NCBI GenBank assembly: GCA_045647745.1
Contig: JAZRMQ010000066.1
Location: 1-64,000, forward strand
DNA length: 64,000 bases
Reading direction: 5' to 3'
Source of the DNA: HGM04593 sp045647745
Lineage (GTDB): Bacteria; Bacteroidota; Bacteroidia; Bacteroidales; Bacteroidaceae
In this document: positions 9,298 to 18,371 of the stretch, piece after piece
Numbering within the stretch: position 1 is the stretch's first letter
How the letters are laid out: every line of letters begins with the position of its first letter
The notes under the pieces: generated by a model
The model's database searches: none
Told to the model about the DNA's origin: nothing
Seen by the model: the letters and a program-made list of their open reading frames with translations, nothing else
Translations under genes and position numbers: made by a program

Positions 9298-10122
9298 ATG
9301 GCAAGGAAAAAGAACAAAAAGAGCAGCTACAAACTGCTGAAATTGCTGATATGCGTTGCCATAATCCTTTTGGCATTGCTATACACCAAACGCACCGAAC
9401 CAAAGAGCTATGCCAACGAAATAACCTTTGAGCTGGCAATCCCACAATTCACAAAATCGACAAAAAGCCAAGTGATAGAGCACATTGGCTACACCGTCTC
9501 ATACAACGAGCAACGTCGCAACCCCAACTGGGTAGCCTACGAGCTTACAGGCGAAGAGGTCGAAGGCCGCGAACCACGCGGCAGCAAGTTTATCCCCGAC
9601 CCCGATGTTATCGGGCGTCAGGCTGTAGATGCCGACTACAAGCACAGCGGATGGGACAGAGGACATCTTGCCCCGGCAGCCGATATGAAGTGGAGCGAGC
9701 AGGCGATGGACGAGAGTTTTTATCTTTCAAACATCTCGCCACAGAACGGCAACCTCAATCGCGGAGTGTGGAAAAGCATCGAGGAGCTGACACGCGAAAA
9801 TGCACAAAAATATGGCAAAATCCTTGTGGTCACCGGCCCTGTATTCACAAGCAAAAAGGGGCTTGGCAGCATTGGTAACAATAGAGTTTTAATCCCCAAT
9901 GCTTTTTATAAAGTGCTATTAGCCTACGACAACGGCTACACCGGCATTGGCTTCTATTGCGAGAATATTGCCGGCAAAAAGAGACTCGACAGCTATACAA
10001 AAAGTATCGATGAAATAGAGGAAATTACAGGCATTGACTTTTTCCACCTGTTGCCCGACAATGTTGAAACAGAGGTGGAAAATGTGTTCGACTGGGGTGA
10101 TTGGGAAATTGCCGGCAACTGA
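9298..10122 (+). CDS. DNA/RNA non-specific endonuclease (NUC1 family), membrane-anchored or exported
   Basis: A 274-residue nuclease of the beta-beta-alpha-Me DNA/RNA non-specific family. A basic N-terminus and one hydrophobic helix (about 13-29) act as signal or anchor, so the catalytic domain would sit in the periplasm or outside. The active-site DRGH is at 120-123 within GWDRGHLAPAADM, and the metal-binding Asn block SPQNGNLNRGVW is at 147-158. Length is typical. In this operon it would degrade extracellular nucleic acid for phosphate and nucleosides. Confidence 0.92.
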   Translation: MARKKNKKSSYKLLKLLICVAIILLALLYTKRTEPKSYANEITFELAIPQFTKSTKSQVIEHIGYTVSYNEQRRNPNWVAYELTGEEVEGREPRGSKFIPDPDVIGRQAVDADYKHSGWDRGHLAPAADMKWSEQAMDESFYLSNISPQNGNLNRGVWKSIEELTRENAQKYGKILVVTGPVFTSKKGLGSIGNNRVLIPNAFYKVLLAYDNGYTGIGFYCENIAGKKRLDSYTKSIDEIEEITGIDFFHLLPDNVETEVENVFDWGDWEIAGN

Positions 10123-10150
10123 TATAAATGCCATTAAATAGATATTACAG

Positions 10151-10441
10151 ATGTTCGTAGTTATTGCAATGATGTTCGGTGGTATAGCATTTGGCTATCT
10201 TATGCGTCGCCACCGCTTTACCCATATAAGCAAGATAACAATCTTTTTTATATGGATACTGCTGTTTGTGCTTGGCGTAGAGGTGGGCGGCAATCCCGAT
10301 ATAATAAAATCACTGCACACACTTGGCGTTGAAGCCCTTTTCATCGCAGGAATGAGTATTCTTGGCAGTGCCTTTGCCGCAATGTTATTGTGGAAGAATA
10401 TCAAGAAAAACGAAGAGAGGAGGGGTAACAATGAAGGGTAG
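10151..10441 (+). CDS. LysO-type lysine exporter, N-terminal component
   Basis: A 96-residue membrane protein with three to four hydrophobic helices. It matches the N-terminal third of LysO (YbjE, DUF340), including the segment LGVEVGGNPDIIKSL. In E. coli LysO is a single protein of about 299 residues, whereas here two consecutive genes give 96 + 200 residues. The stop lies 11 bases inside the next gene, so the two are probably translationally coupled and form one transporter. LysO exports L-lysine and toxic analogues such as thialysine. Confidence 0.8.
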   Translation: MFVVIAMMFGGIAFGYLMRRHRFTHISKITIFFIWILLFVLGVEVGGNPDIIKSLHTLGVEALFIAGMSILGSAFAAMLLWKNIKKNEERRGNNEG

Positions 10442-11033
10442 CCTTGTGATTATCGGATTCTTTATCCTCGGCATCATCTGCGGCGTTACCGGCATTATCC
10501 CCACCGAGGCCTTGAACGGCGATATCAGCCTCTACACTTTGTGCGCGCTGATGTTCTGCGTTGGTGTCAGCATTGGCAACGACCCAAAGACCATCAGTGA
10601 CTTTAAGCAGCTGCCACAACGAATGACACTGCTGCCAATAGCCACAATTCTTGGCACTTGGGCCGCGCTTGTGGTTGTTAATCTGCTACTCGATTTTCGC
10701 ACCACGCAACAGTGCTACGCCGTCGGCTCGGGCTTTGGCTACTATTCACTGTCGAGCATTTTCATCACAGAATATATGGGGGCAGAGCTTGGCACACTAG
10801 CGCTGCTCACCAATGTCGCACGCGAGTTGCTGACGCTGCTTGCAGCGCCGTTGCTGGTGAAATATTTTGGCCCGTTGTCACTAATATCGGCCGGCGGAGC
10901 AACCACAATGGACACCGTGCTGCCATCGGTCATACGCTACTCGGGCAAGAAATACGCAATCCTCTCTATCTATCAAGGATTTGTTGTTGATTTTTCTGTG
11001 CCTTTTATGGTCACATTCTTTTGCACAATCTAG
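10431..11033 (+). CDS. LysO-type lysine exporter, C-terminal component
   Basis: A 200-residue protein with about six transmembrane helices, corresponding to the C-terminal two thirds of LysO. It contains LMFCVGVSIGND, VGSGFGYYSLSSIFI, ELGTLALLTNVARE and GGATTMDTVLPSV, all conserved in the family. The start is the ATG at 10431, directly preceded by GAGGAGGGG, an unusually strong ribosome-binding site for this group that lies inside the upstream gene. Its stop overlaps by 4 bases the stop of the convergent gene on the minus strand. Confidence 0.85.
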   Translation: MKGSLVIIGFFILGIICGVTGIIPTEALNGDISLYTLCALMFCVGVSIGNDPKTISDFKQLPQRMTLLPIATILGTWAALVVVNLLLDFRTTQQCYAVGSGFGYYSLSSIFITEYMGAELGTLALLTNVARELLTLLAAPLLVKYFGPLSLISAGGATTMDTVLPSVIRYSGKKYAILSIYQGFVVDFSVPFMVTFFCTI

Positions 11034-11554
11034 AAACAGATTGCCATAGAGAGCCCATTTGATGATGCGCCAATCTCAAGCGAAGCATTGTATTGTCTCT
11101 CTAAACGATTAAGGCGTTTTTTGTAGACACAAATTGTAGGAATTCCGGCTACGAAACAGGCTGAGCCCACGACAACAGAGCCGGCGCCAAGATACATTGC
11201 AATCTCGGGGAGCAGCGTATTCTGCCCGGCAAAGCCCTTTGTTAGAGCTGTAATAAAGCCGGCAAAAGCCGAGCCAAGACCAACGACCGCCAACGATGCA
11301 CCACCTATTGTGAGTCCAAGGCCTGCCTTGTAACCAGCTCTGTATCTGAGATAATCACGACTCCTGTCCACGCCATCTACCGATGAAAAACAGGCCGCAG
11401 CGCTGCTTTTGTCGAGTTTCTCTCTACCCACATAAACTTTGCTACCCCTTATCTCGATGGGCTTTTTATCTAAAGCCGCATCATCATACGAACTTTGCGC
11501 CATTGCACTCATACCTACAAGCACAGCAATAAGAAAAAGAATGTGTCGTTTCAT
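11030..11554 (-). CDS. Exported membrane protein of unknown function
   Basis: A 174-residue protein with a signal peptide (about 1-20, ending SAMAQ), then a polar stretch with IRGSKVYVGREKL. Two Gly/Ala-rich hydrophobic segments follow at roughly 75-105 and 115-148, and the tail is basic. Similar small exported proteins are common in Bacteroidales, but I do not recognise a characterised family. It lies convergent to lysO with a 4-base overlap and downstream of the thioredoxin gene, from which it is separated by that gene's terminator. Confidence 0.7.
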   Translation of the reverse strand: MKRHILFLIAVLVGMSAMAQSSYDDAALDKKPIEIRGSKVYVGREKLDKSSAAACFSSVDGVDRSRDYLRYRAGYKAGLGLTIGGASLAVVGLGSAFAGFITALTKGFAGQNTLLPEIAMYLGAGSVVVGSACFVAGIPTICVYKKRLNRLERQYNASLEIGASSNGLSMAICF

Positions 11555-11583
11555 AGCAATTTGTTTTTAAAAAAGAGAAAATT

Positions 11584-11621
11584 CATTAACACTGCTACGC
11601 CCGGGCGCAGCAGTGTTAATG
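11584..11621 (-). terminator. Rho-independent terminator of the thioredoxin gene
   Basis: A perfect 13-bp stem (11584-11596 with 11609-11621) closes a GC-rich, itself palindromic loop. Read on the minus strand it begins 4 bases after the thioredoxin stop and is followed by a T-rich run (AATTTTCTCTTTTTT). Confidence 0.85.
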
Positions 11622-11625
11622 AGCA

Positions 11626-11985
11626 CTATCTAAGCGAAATATTCTCTATTGCCTCTTTCAGTTGAGGCTTGCCCATTGCACCTTGAGAGCGGTGCATCGT
11701 GCCGTTCTTCTCTATAAAAATCAGTGTAGGGATAGAACGGATACCAAAAAACATTGAAAGTTCCTCCTCTTCATCGACATTTATCTTGTATATATCAACT
11801 TTGCCGGCATACTCGTCCGACAATTCTTCGAGTACCGGTGCAATCATCTTGCAAGGGCCGCACCACTCGGCATAAAAATCAATTACTGCCGGCCTTGAAC
11901 CCAAGAACCGGAATTCTGATGGCGACGATTTATAATCGGCCACACGAGCTATAAATTGCTCGTTTGTTAAATGAATTGTTGCCAT
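11626..11985 (-). CDS. Thioredoxin
   Basis: A 119-residue cytosolic thioredoxin-fold protein. The redox motif WCGPC is at 41-45, the cis-Pro segment IRSIPTL lies further on, and the fold ends in an amphipathic helix. There is no signal peptide. It would reduce protein disulfides using thioredoxin reductase, which is not in this window. The N-terminal extension of about 15 residues (NEQFIARVADYKSS) before the first strand is slightly longer than in E. coli TrxA. It is monocistronic, with its own terminator. Confidence 0.92.
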   Translation of the reverse strand: MATIHLTNEQFIARVADYKSSPSEFRFLGSRPAVIDFYAEWCGPCKMIAPVLEELSDEYAGKVDIYKINVDEEEELSMFFGIRSIPTLIFIEKNGTMHRSQGAMGKPQLKEAIENISLR

Positions 11986-12192
11986 AATTTTCTTCTTTAG
12001 TTGTTATTATTGTTGCGAATATAACATTTTAATGTTAAAACTAACATTCCGTAACATTATTTAGCACTTAAAATAGCGCACTACATTCAAAAAACAAAAA
12101 AACAGGCCGTTGTTGCTAAAAAGCAGTAATAGTTTATTGATTGTTTGAAGAGTTTAAACTAAATTAGCACAATATTACAATTTATAACTATT

Positions 12193-13665
12193 ATGCAGCA
12201 ATATACGCCTCTTGAAAAAAGCCTACGCCTCTTGCGTCGATACAACAGATATATAAAAGTTTCCGTTATTGCTGTCATTGCTTTGGCTATTGCAATGTTG
12301 CCTACCGATTGGTTCGGCATTGCAGGGCTCACCCCTATACAACAACGTGTAATTGCAATTTTCGTGTGGGCGGCACTTATGTGGATTATAGAAGCCGTGC
12401 CGGCGTGGACCACCTCCCTGCTCATCATTGTAATAATGCTACTCACAATTTCAGACAGCGGAATATCACTGTTGGTGAGTGGTTACGATGCTAAAGAGCT
12501 GATGAGTTATAAAAGCATAATGTACACCTTTGCTAACCCCACCGTTATGCTCTTTATGGGCGGTTTTATCCTTGCCCTTGTAGCATCAAAGAGCGGTGTC
12601 GACGTCAGTATGGCACGTGCGATGCTCAAGCCCTTTGGCTCAAAGCCAAAGGTGGTGTTGCTTGGCTTTATCCTTGTGACGGCCATATTCTCAATGTTCG
12701 TGAGCAACACTGCAACCGCAGCTATGATGCTCACCTTTATGGCTCCCATTATCAGGCAGCTACCGGCAACGGAGAGGGGCACTACGGCACTTGCACTAGC
12801 AATCCCCATCGGAGCAAATATTGGTGGCCTTGCCACCCCCATCGGCACACCACCCAACGGCATCGCCCTGCAATATATAAACGACGTCGACGGGCTTAAT
12901 TTGGGAGTGGACTTTGGAGAGTGGACAATGATTATGACACCACTAATGCTTGTGGTTATCCTTTTTTCTTGGGTGCTGCTTAGCACAATGTTCCCCTTCA
13001 CTGCCAAAAAGGTGAACCTGCACATTATTGGTGGAGCAAAAAAGGGGTGGAGAACATACGTCATCTACGCCACACTTGCTGTGACAATACTTTTGTGGAT
13101 GTTCGAAAAGGTTACAGGCATAAACTCATACGTTGTAGCACTAATCCCCATTGGGGTGTTCTCAATAACACGCATCATTAAATCGAGCGACCTCAAAGAT
13201 ATTGATTGGGCCTGTCTGTGGATGGTTGCCGGAGGCTTTGCCCTTGGCGAGGGAATGTCAAAGACCGGCCTTGCAAAAACATTGGTAGCTGCTATACCAT
13301 TCGACAGTTGGCCAGCACTCACGGTGCTGCTTGGTGGCGGTTTAATCTGTTGGTTACTCTCGCAATTCATCTCAAACTCTGCTGCTACCGCGCTGATGGT
13401 GCCCATTATGGTGGCAGTGGGCAAGGGAATGGAGAGTTCGTTGGGCAGTTTCGGCGGTGTAGGCACACTGCTTGTGGGTGTTGCAATGGCAGCATCATTT
13501 GCAATGTCACTGCCAATCAGCACACCACCTAACGCCATCGCCTATTCAACAGGCTTGATAAAAACCAAGCAGATGTTCATCGTTGGAATAATCATTGGCG
13601 TAATCTCGTTAATCATTGGTTACACACTGATTATCACAGTGGGCAGAGCCGGATACTTTGGATAA
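12193..13665 (+). CDS. SLC13/DASS family sodium:dicarboxylate (or sulfate) symporter
   Basis: A 490-residue inner-membrane symporter of the divalent anion:Na+ family. It has about 11-12 helices and the two inverted-repeat substrate/sodium loops: SNTATAAMM with TPIGTPPN in the first half, and SNSAATALMVPI with PISTPPNAIAY in the second. Known members import succinate, fumarate, malate, citrate or sulfate with Na+. The porin gene follows after 21 bases, so the pair could be an outer-plus-inner membrane route for a dicarboxylate. The 207-base region upstream holds divergent promoter DNA for this gene and thioredoxin, including a TTTG at 12144-12147. Confidence 0.9.
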   Translation: MQQYTPLEKSLRLLRRYNRYIKVSVIAVIALAIAMLPTDWFGIAGLTPIQQRVIAIFVWAALMWIIEAVPAWTTSLLIIVIMLLTISDSGISLLVSGYDAKELMSYKSIMYTFANPTVMLFMGGFILALVASKSGVDVSMARAMLKPFGSKPKVVLLGFILVTAIFSMFVSNTATAAMMLTFMAPIIRQLPATERGTTALALAIPIGANIGGLATPIGTPPNGIALQYINDVDGLNLGVDFGEWTMIMTPLMLVVILFSWVLLSTMFPFTAKKVNLHIIGGAKKGWRTYVIYATLAVTILLWMFEKVTGINSYVVALIPIGVFSITRIIKSSDLKDIDWACLWMVAGGFALGEGMSKTGLAKTLVAAIPFDSWPALTVLLGGGLICWLLSQFISNSAATALMVPIMVAVGKGMESSLGSFGGVGTLLVGVAMAASFAMSLPISTPPNAIAYSTGLIKTKQMFIVGIIIGVISLIIGYTLIITVGRAGYFG

Positions 13666-13686
13666 AATCAAACATAAAATGAAAAT

Positions 13687-15051
13687 ATGAAAAAGAGACT
13701 ATTCATCGCAGCGCTGATGGCAATGCTCATTGGCAGCTCAACAGCACAGGAAAAGTTTAGTTTTAAGTTCTATGGCTTTGTCCGTAACTACGCTTGCTAC
13801 GACACAAGAGAGAGCCTCACCTCGAACAGCGAGCAGTTCTACTATATGCCAAAGAACGAAAAGCTTGACGCCGAAGGCAACGACCTCAACGCACAACCCA
13901 ATATGATGCTGTTGAGCATTACCACACGCTTGGGACTAAACATCACAGGCCCCGAGTTCCTTGGTGCAAAGACCTCGGCAAAGATTGAGTCGGACTTTGC
14001 AGGCTTTGGCACAAGCAACACAGTGTTGCGCATCCGTCAGGCATACGCAAAGATGGATTGGGAGCACAACAAGCTGCTTGTGGGACAGGCGTGGCACCCG
14101 ATGATGGGCGATATGATGCCCGACGTGTTCTCTCTTGAGACCGGTGCGCCCTTCACACCATTCAGCCGCACACCACAGTTGCGCTACGACTATGTGAACA
14201 AAGGCTTTACATTGACAGCCACAGCACTCTATCAGTTCCAATACACCTCTTACGGCCCCAAAGACCCGGCAAAGGGAGACAACACATCAACCGGCTCGTT
14301 CGACTACGCGCGCAACGCCGTTGTTCCCGAACTTTATCTCCAAGCAATGTACAAGAGCGGCGGTTTTCAGGCCGGTGTAGGCGTAGACCTGCTCACCATC
14401 AAGCCACGTCAGAGCTACACAACAACAGAGACCGTGCAAAAACCGGTCTACGACGATAATGGCAACCCCGTTCTCGATGCCAATGGTAACCCCACATTCA
14501 CTCCGGAGAATGTAACAAAAACACTCAAGTGCAACGAAGCGCCGGTATTCAGCATCACCCCAACAGCATTTATCTCGTATAAGGCCGACCGTTGGGGTAT
14601 CAAAGGCCGCGCAACATATGCACAGAATGCTGCTCACCTGAGTATGATTAGCGGCTACGGCGTAACAGAAATAAAGGATAATGGCGAGTGGGAATATGGC
14701 ACAATCAACAGCATTGGCGGCTGGATTGACGCAACCTATAAGCAACCGTTAAAAAAGGGTTACCTGCAGTTCTGCTGCTTTGCCGGCTACACAAAAAACC
14801 TTGGTTGCGAGAGTAACTTTATGAAAAACGAGAAGGATGAATATCTGATTTTTATGCGCGGAGAGAAGAATATGGACTATATGTGGCGCGTTGCCCCAAG
14901 CATTCTCTACACACACAATGCGCTGCAGGTTGGTGTAGAGTATAACCCCACAACCGTTGGTTACGGCAAACACGACGGCGACTACAAGATGTACAATCCA
15001 CGCCCTGTGACCAACCACCGCATCTGCGCAATGGTGAAATATAACTTCTAA
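13687..15051 (+). CDS. DcaP-like outer-membrane porin
   Basis: A 454-residue outer-membrane beta-barrel. A signal peptide ends at about residue 20 (SSTAQ), then FKFYGFVRNYACYDTRES leads into alternating aromatic/polar strands, and the protein ends with a C-terminal aromatic (VKYNF), as barrels inserted by Bam do. Content and length match the DcaP family of trimeric porins, which take up dicarboxylates and other negatively charged small molecules. Its position directly after an SLC13 symporter supports that role. Confidence 0.8.
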   Translation: MKKRLFIAALMAMLIGSSTAQEKFSFKFYGFVRNYACYDTRESLTSNSEQFYYMPKNEKLDAEGNDLNAQPNMMLLSITTRLGLNITGPEFLGAKTSAKIESDFAGFGTSNTVLRIRQAYAKMDWEHNKLLVGQAWHPMMGDMMPDVFSLETGAPFTPFSRTPQLRYDYVNKGFTLTATALYQFQYTSYGPKDPAKGDNTSTGSFDYARNAVVPELYLQAMYKSGGFQAGVGVDLLTIKPRQSYTTTETVQKPVYDDNGNPVLDANGNPTFTPENVTKTLKCNEAPVFSITPTAFISYKADRWGIKGRATYAQNAAHLSMISGYGVTEIKDNGEWEYGTINSIGGWIDATYKQPLKKGYLQFCCFAGYTKNLGCESNFMKNEKDEYLIFMRGEKNMDYMWRVAPSILYTHNALQVGVEYNPTTVGYGKHDGDYKMYNPRPVTNHRICAMVKYNF

Positions 15052-15114
15052 GGCAAGTGACGCATCTTCAGTAGAACACAAAATTCTAATAAACAACAAC
15101 TTAACCAATAGAAT

Positions 15115-17346
15115 ATGAACAAAAAAATCTTAACATTAGGCCTTATGCTTATGGCCGGCTTGGGCGCAACAGCCCAAGTGAGCCTTGTAAACCCTGTTCC
15201 GCAGGAGGTTACAACGGCTGCCGAGAAGGTAATTTTCGATGCGCCCGCAGCGTGGAGCATCAATGCCGCAAAAGCGCATCAGAGTGGTTACATTTACGAT
15301 GCACTCGCAACAGCATCGCCCGAGATTGCCAACAAAGCAAAATTCAAAGTTACTTTGGGTGTTCGTGGCGACAGCAAGGTAAACAAGTACAAGAAAAACA
15401 TCCCGGCAAAGGCCGAGGGTTATTTTATGAAGGTAACCGAAAAGGAGGTTATCATCGCCGGAAACGATGAGAAGGGCCTTTATTATGGTGTTCAGACACT
15501 GCTTGGTATGATGAACGAGGGCAAGCTCGAGGCTTGCACCATCACCGATTGGCCCGACGTTCCTTTCCGTGGCACAGTCGAAGGCTTTTATGGCACACCG
15601 TGGAGCCACGAGGCGCGCAAAAGCCAACTCGAGTTCTATGGCAAAAACAAGATGAACGTATATATCTATGGTCCAAAAGACGACCCTTGGCACCGTGACA
15701 AATGGCGCGAGGCTTACCCCGAGGCCGAGGCTAACCGCATTGCCGAGCTTGTGAACGTAGCCAAGGCTAACGGCGTGAACTTCTATTGGGCTATCCACCC
15801 GGGTGTTGACATCAAGTGGAACGACGAGGACCGCGACCACCTTATGAAAAAGCTCGAGATTATGTATAAGCTGGGCGTTCGTTCATTCGCAGTGTTCTTC
15901 GACGACATCTGGGGCGAGGGTGCAAAAGCCGACAAACAGGCAGCTTTGCTCAACTACATCGACGACAACTTTGTACAGGTGAAAAAAGACGTTGCTCCGC
16001 TCATCCTCTGCCCAACAGAGTACAACAAAGGCTGGGCTAACGAGCAGGGCGGTTACTTGCGCACGCTCGGTAGCAATTTGAACAAGGGCATCGAGGTTAT
16101 GTGGACCGGCAACTCAGTTGTAGCCTGCATCGACAAGCCCACAATGGAGTGGATTAACGAGCGCATTGAGCGCAAGGGATATATCTGGTTGAATTTCCCT
16201 GTGAACGACTTTGTACGCGACCACATTCTTATGGGCCCTGCATATGGTAACGGACTCGACATTGCTACCGACGTTTCAGGTTTTGTAAGCAACCCAATGG
16301 AGTATGCCGAGACCTCAAAAATCTCTCTCTATGGCATCGCAGACTACTGCTGGAATATGGAGGCTTACGACTATCAGAGCAACTGGGAAAAGAGTTTGAA
16401 GAATATTCTTCCAACCAACCACAAGGCACTGCGCACCTTCGCACTCTACAATAAGGACCTCGGCCCCAATGGTCACGGCTTCCGACGCGAAGAGGGTGAC
16501 GAGCTCAAAGAGCTTGTTGAAAAGGCACTTGCCGGCGACAACTTTGCCGTTGCTATGCTCAACGTAACCTGCAATGAGCTTGAGATGGCTTGCGACATTC
16601 TCCTCAACGACAACAGCAACCCACAGCTGCTGCACGAGCTTCGTCCTTGGCTTGTTCAAGGAAAGAACCTAGCTGCATATGGCAAGGCAGTCTGCACAAT
16701 GAGAATGTTCGCCGAGATGAAGGACAACAAAGGCTCAACAAGCCAATTCATCAACTTTGAGAACCTTTACAAGCAAGCACGCTCATTGCAGAAGCAGATG
16801 TTCGATTTTGAGAACAACAAAGCAATGCGTCACCCTTATCAGATTGGTACAAAGCTTGGCACAAAGGTTCTGTTGCCAACCATCAACACTCTTTTTGCAC
16901 AAGCAACAGAGAAATACAACGCAACTCACGGCACAGACCTTGACAAGACAGCCGAGTACAACCCATTCAAGCTCACATCAACCGTTGCACAGCTTGCGCT
17001 GCTGCCAGTGAAGCTCAACGGCGACGTTGTTGAGATTGCATCGGCACTTGAGGTTATCAACTGGCAGGCCGGCGGTGAGCTATTGCTCGAGAGCGAAACA
17101 GCCATCACATTCCAAGGTATGGATTTTAACTTTGGTGTTAACGGCGTTGCAAAGCACTTTACTCTCGAACTCTTTGTAAATGGTGCTTGGCGCGAGGTTG
17201 GCTTGTTACACTACAGCGAGAACGACCCTGTTATCCACACAGGCAACGAGCTTGGCGGTATGACAGCTACCAAGCTGCGCATCACCAACAAGAGCGGCGA
17301 GGAGCAGAAGGTTTACTTCAAGAACTTCCGCTTTATCAGACGATAA
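15115..17346 (+). CDS. GH84 beta-N-acetylglucosaminidase
   Basis: A 743-residue secreted enzyme of glycoside hydrolase family 84, the hexosaminidase/O-GlcNAcase family, with substrate-assisted catalysis. A signal peptide ends at 21 (GATAQ). An N-terminal GH20b-like domain (about 25-148) precedes the (beta/alpha)8 domain starting FRGTVEGFYGTPWSHE (151-166). The catalytic pair is Asp263-Asp264 in FFDDIWGEG, matching Asp242-Asp243 of Bacteroides thetaiotaomicron GH84. Helical and beta-sandwich parts follow. Length is close to the 737 residues of that enzyme. It would trim GlcNAc from host glycans. Confidence 0.95.
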   Translation: MNKKILTLGLMLMAGLGATAQVSLVNPVPQEVTTAAEKVIFDAPAAWSINAAKAHQSGYIYDALATASPEIANKAKFKVTLGVRGDSKVNKYKKNIPAKAEGYFMKVTEKEVIIAGNDEKGLYYGVQTLLGMMNEGKLEACTITDWPDVPFRGTVEGFYGTPWSHEARKSQLEFYGKNKMNVYIYGPKDDPWHRDKWREAYPEAEANRIAELVNVAKANGVNFYWAIHPGVDIKWNDEDRDHLMKKLEIMYKLGVRSFAVFFDDIWGEGAKADKQAALLNYIDDNFVQVKKDVAPLILCPTEYNKGWANEQGGYLRTLGSNLNKGIEVMWTGNSVVACIDKPTMEWINERIERKGYIWLNFPVNDFVRDHILMGPAYGNGLDIATDVSGFVSNPMEYAETSKISLYGIADYCWNMEAYDYQSNWEKSLKNILPTNHKALRTFALYNKDLGPNGHGFRREEGDELKELVEKALAGDNFAVAMLNVTCNELEMACDILLNDNSNPQLLHELRPWLVQGKNLAAYGKAVCTMRMFAEMKDNKGSTSQFINFENLYKQARSLQKQMFDFENNKAMRHPYQIGTKLGTKVLLPTINTLFAQATEKYNATHGTDLDKTAEYNPFKLTSTVAQLALLPVKLNGDVVEIASALEVINWQAGGELLLESETAITFQGMDFNFGVNGVAKHFTLELFVNGAWREVGLLHYSENDPVIHTGNELGGMTATKLRITNKSGEEQKVYFKNFRFIRR

Positions 17347-17369
17347 AAAGAGATTTCTATAAGGAATAT

Positions 17370-17400
17370 ATGGCGGCTCAACGGGCCGCCATTTTCTTTT
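17370..17400 (+). terminator. Rho-independent terminator after the GH84 gene
   Basis: An 8-bp stem, ATGGCGGC with GCCGCCAT (17370-17377 and 17385-17392), is followed by TTTTCTTTT on the plus strand, 23 bases after the GH84 stop. Confidence 0.88.
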
Positions 17401-17470
17401 AGCAGTATTTAACTCCAAAGGCCCTCCGGCTCAAGGGAACAGCGATAAACGCCTCCCTTAAAAGCAACAA

Positions 17471-17496
17471 TGCGCCGCCCCAAAGAGGGCGGCGCA
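17471..17496 (-). terminator. Rho-independent terminator after the PAP2 gene
   Basis: A perfect 10-bp GC-rich stem (17471-17480 with 17487-17496) with a 6-base loop lies just past the stop of the minus-strand PAP2 gene. On that strand a modest T-rich stretch (TTGTTGCTTTT) follows. Confidence 0.75.
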
Positions 17497-17524
17497 TAAA
17501 TATTGTAGAACAAATTTATAAAAA

Positions 17525-18277
17525 TCAATAATTCTTAATTACATCGTAGTGTATGCGACCACGTTTAGATTTATAGAGTTTCCAATCTTTGAAAATGGCA
17601 TCTGTCACCCAATAGGCAAGCTCGGCTGTCAAAATTCCCACAGCTGCACCAACAATAACATCACTCACATAGTGACGATTGTTGAGCACACGCATCACGC
17701 CTGTTGTTGTCGCAACAGCGTAGCCGGCAATGGGAATCCACACGCTACGGTGACCATACTCGTGAGCCAAAAGCGTTGCTCCGGTAAAGGCCGTTGCTGT
17801 GTGTCCGGACGGGAAGCTGGCATTGTGCCCGTTGGGGCGAGTGCGATTGACGGTATATTTTAGACCATTAACCACAGCTGCCATCATTATAGCGGCAAAA
17901 GCATCGGCAGTAACAATCTGATAGCGATTTTTGCTGACACCTTTCAAGCCACCAAGTCCCAAAGCAAGATGAGCCGCCCACGGAGCATACTGCAAATAAT
18001 CGTCAAACTTCATCTCAAAATTAGGCAAGCCCTCCTGCACGCGGTCACGAACATAATAGTCTATGGGGATTAAAGCCAATCCGGCAGCAGCAATGGGTAA
18101 CGCTGCGCTAAAAGAGTGGTGAGCATAATTGAGATTAAACTCTTTTCGTGAGATATTTTCTTTGGAGACAACAGACGACTGCTGTTCGCCAACGCTCAAC
18201 ACTGCAGTAGAATCTACCTGTGCATTAGCAGCAAGCGTGCCCAAAAGGCACAAAAAAAGAAGTATTTTTGTTTTCAT
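17525..18277 (-). CDS. PAP2 family phosphatase
   Basis: A 250-residue membrane-associated phosphatase of the type 2 phosphatidic acid phosphatase family. A signal peptide covers about 1-20. The three-part signature is complete: K140-x6-R147P148, PSGH at 156-159, and R196-x5-H202-x3-D206. Several hydrophobic helices place the active site at the periplasmic face. Substrates in the family include undecaprenyl diphosphate, phosphatidate and lipid A phosphates, and sequence alone does not decide between them. ATG 18277 is preferred over an upstream in-frame start because it opens the signal peptide and has AGGGA upstream. Confidence 0.88.
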   Translation of the reverse strand: MKTKILLFLCLLGTLAANAQVDSTAVLSVGEQQSSVVSKENISRKEFNLNYAHHSFSAALPIAAAGLALIPIDYYVRDRVQEGLPNFEMKFDDYLQYAPWAAHLALGLGGLKGVSKNRYQIVTADAFAAIMMAAVVNGLKYTVNRTRPNGHNASFPSGHTATAFTGATLLAHEYGHRSVWIPIAGYAVATTTGVMRVLNNRHYVSDVIVGAAVGILTAELAYWVTDAIFKDWKLYKSKRGRIHYDVIKNY

Positions 18278-18371
18278 AGTAGTTCCCTTTTGCCAACAGG
18301 CAAACAATAACGGTGCAAAAGTAATCAATTATGAGCAATAGTGCAAATGCAGTCACGCTATTGCATTGCTC

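Noticed and set aside
10362..11033. Possible frameshift joining the two lysO parts into one broken gene
   Set aside because: Each part has its own start, the second with a strong ribosome-binding site, and the combined length fits; two coupled genes explain it better.
15052..15114. Terminator between the porin gene and GH84
   Set aside because: No inverted repeat with a T-run is present in the 63 bases, so I left the genes in one unit.
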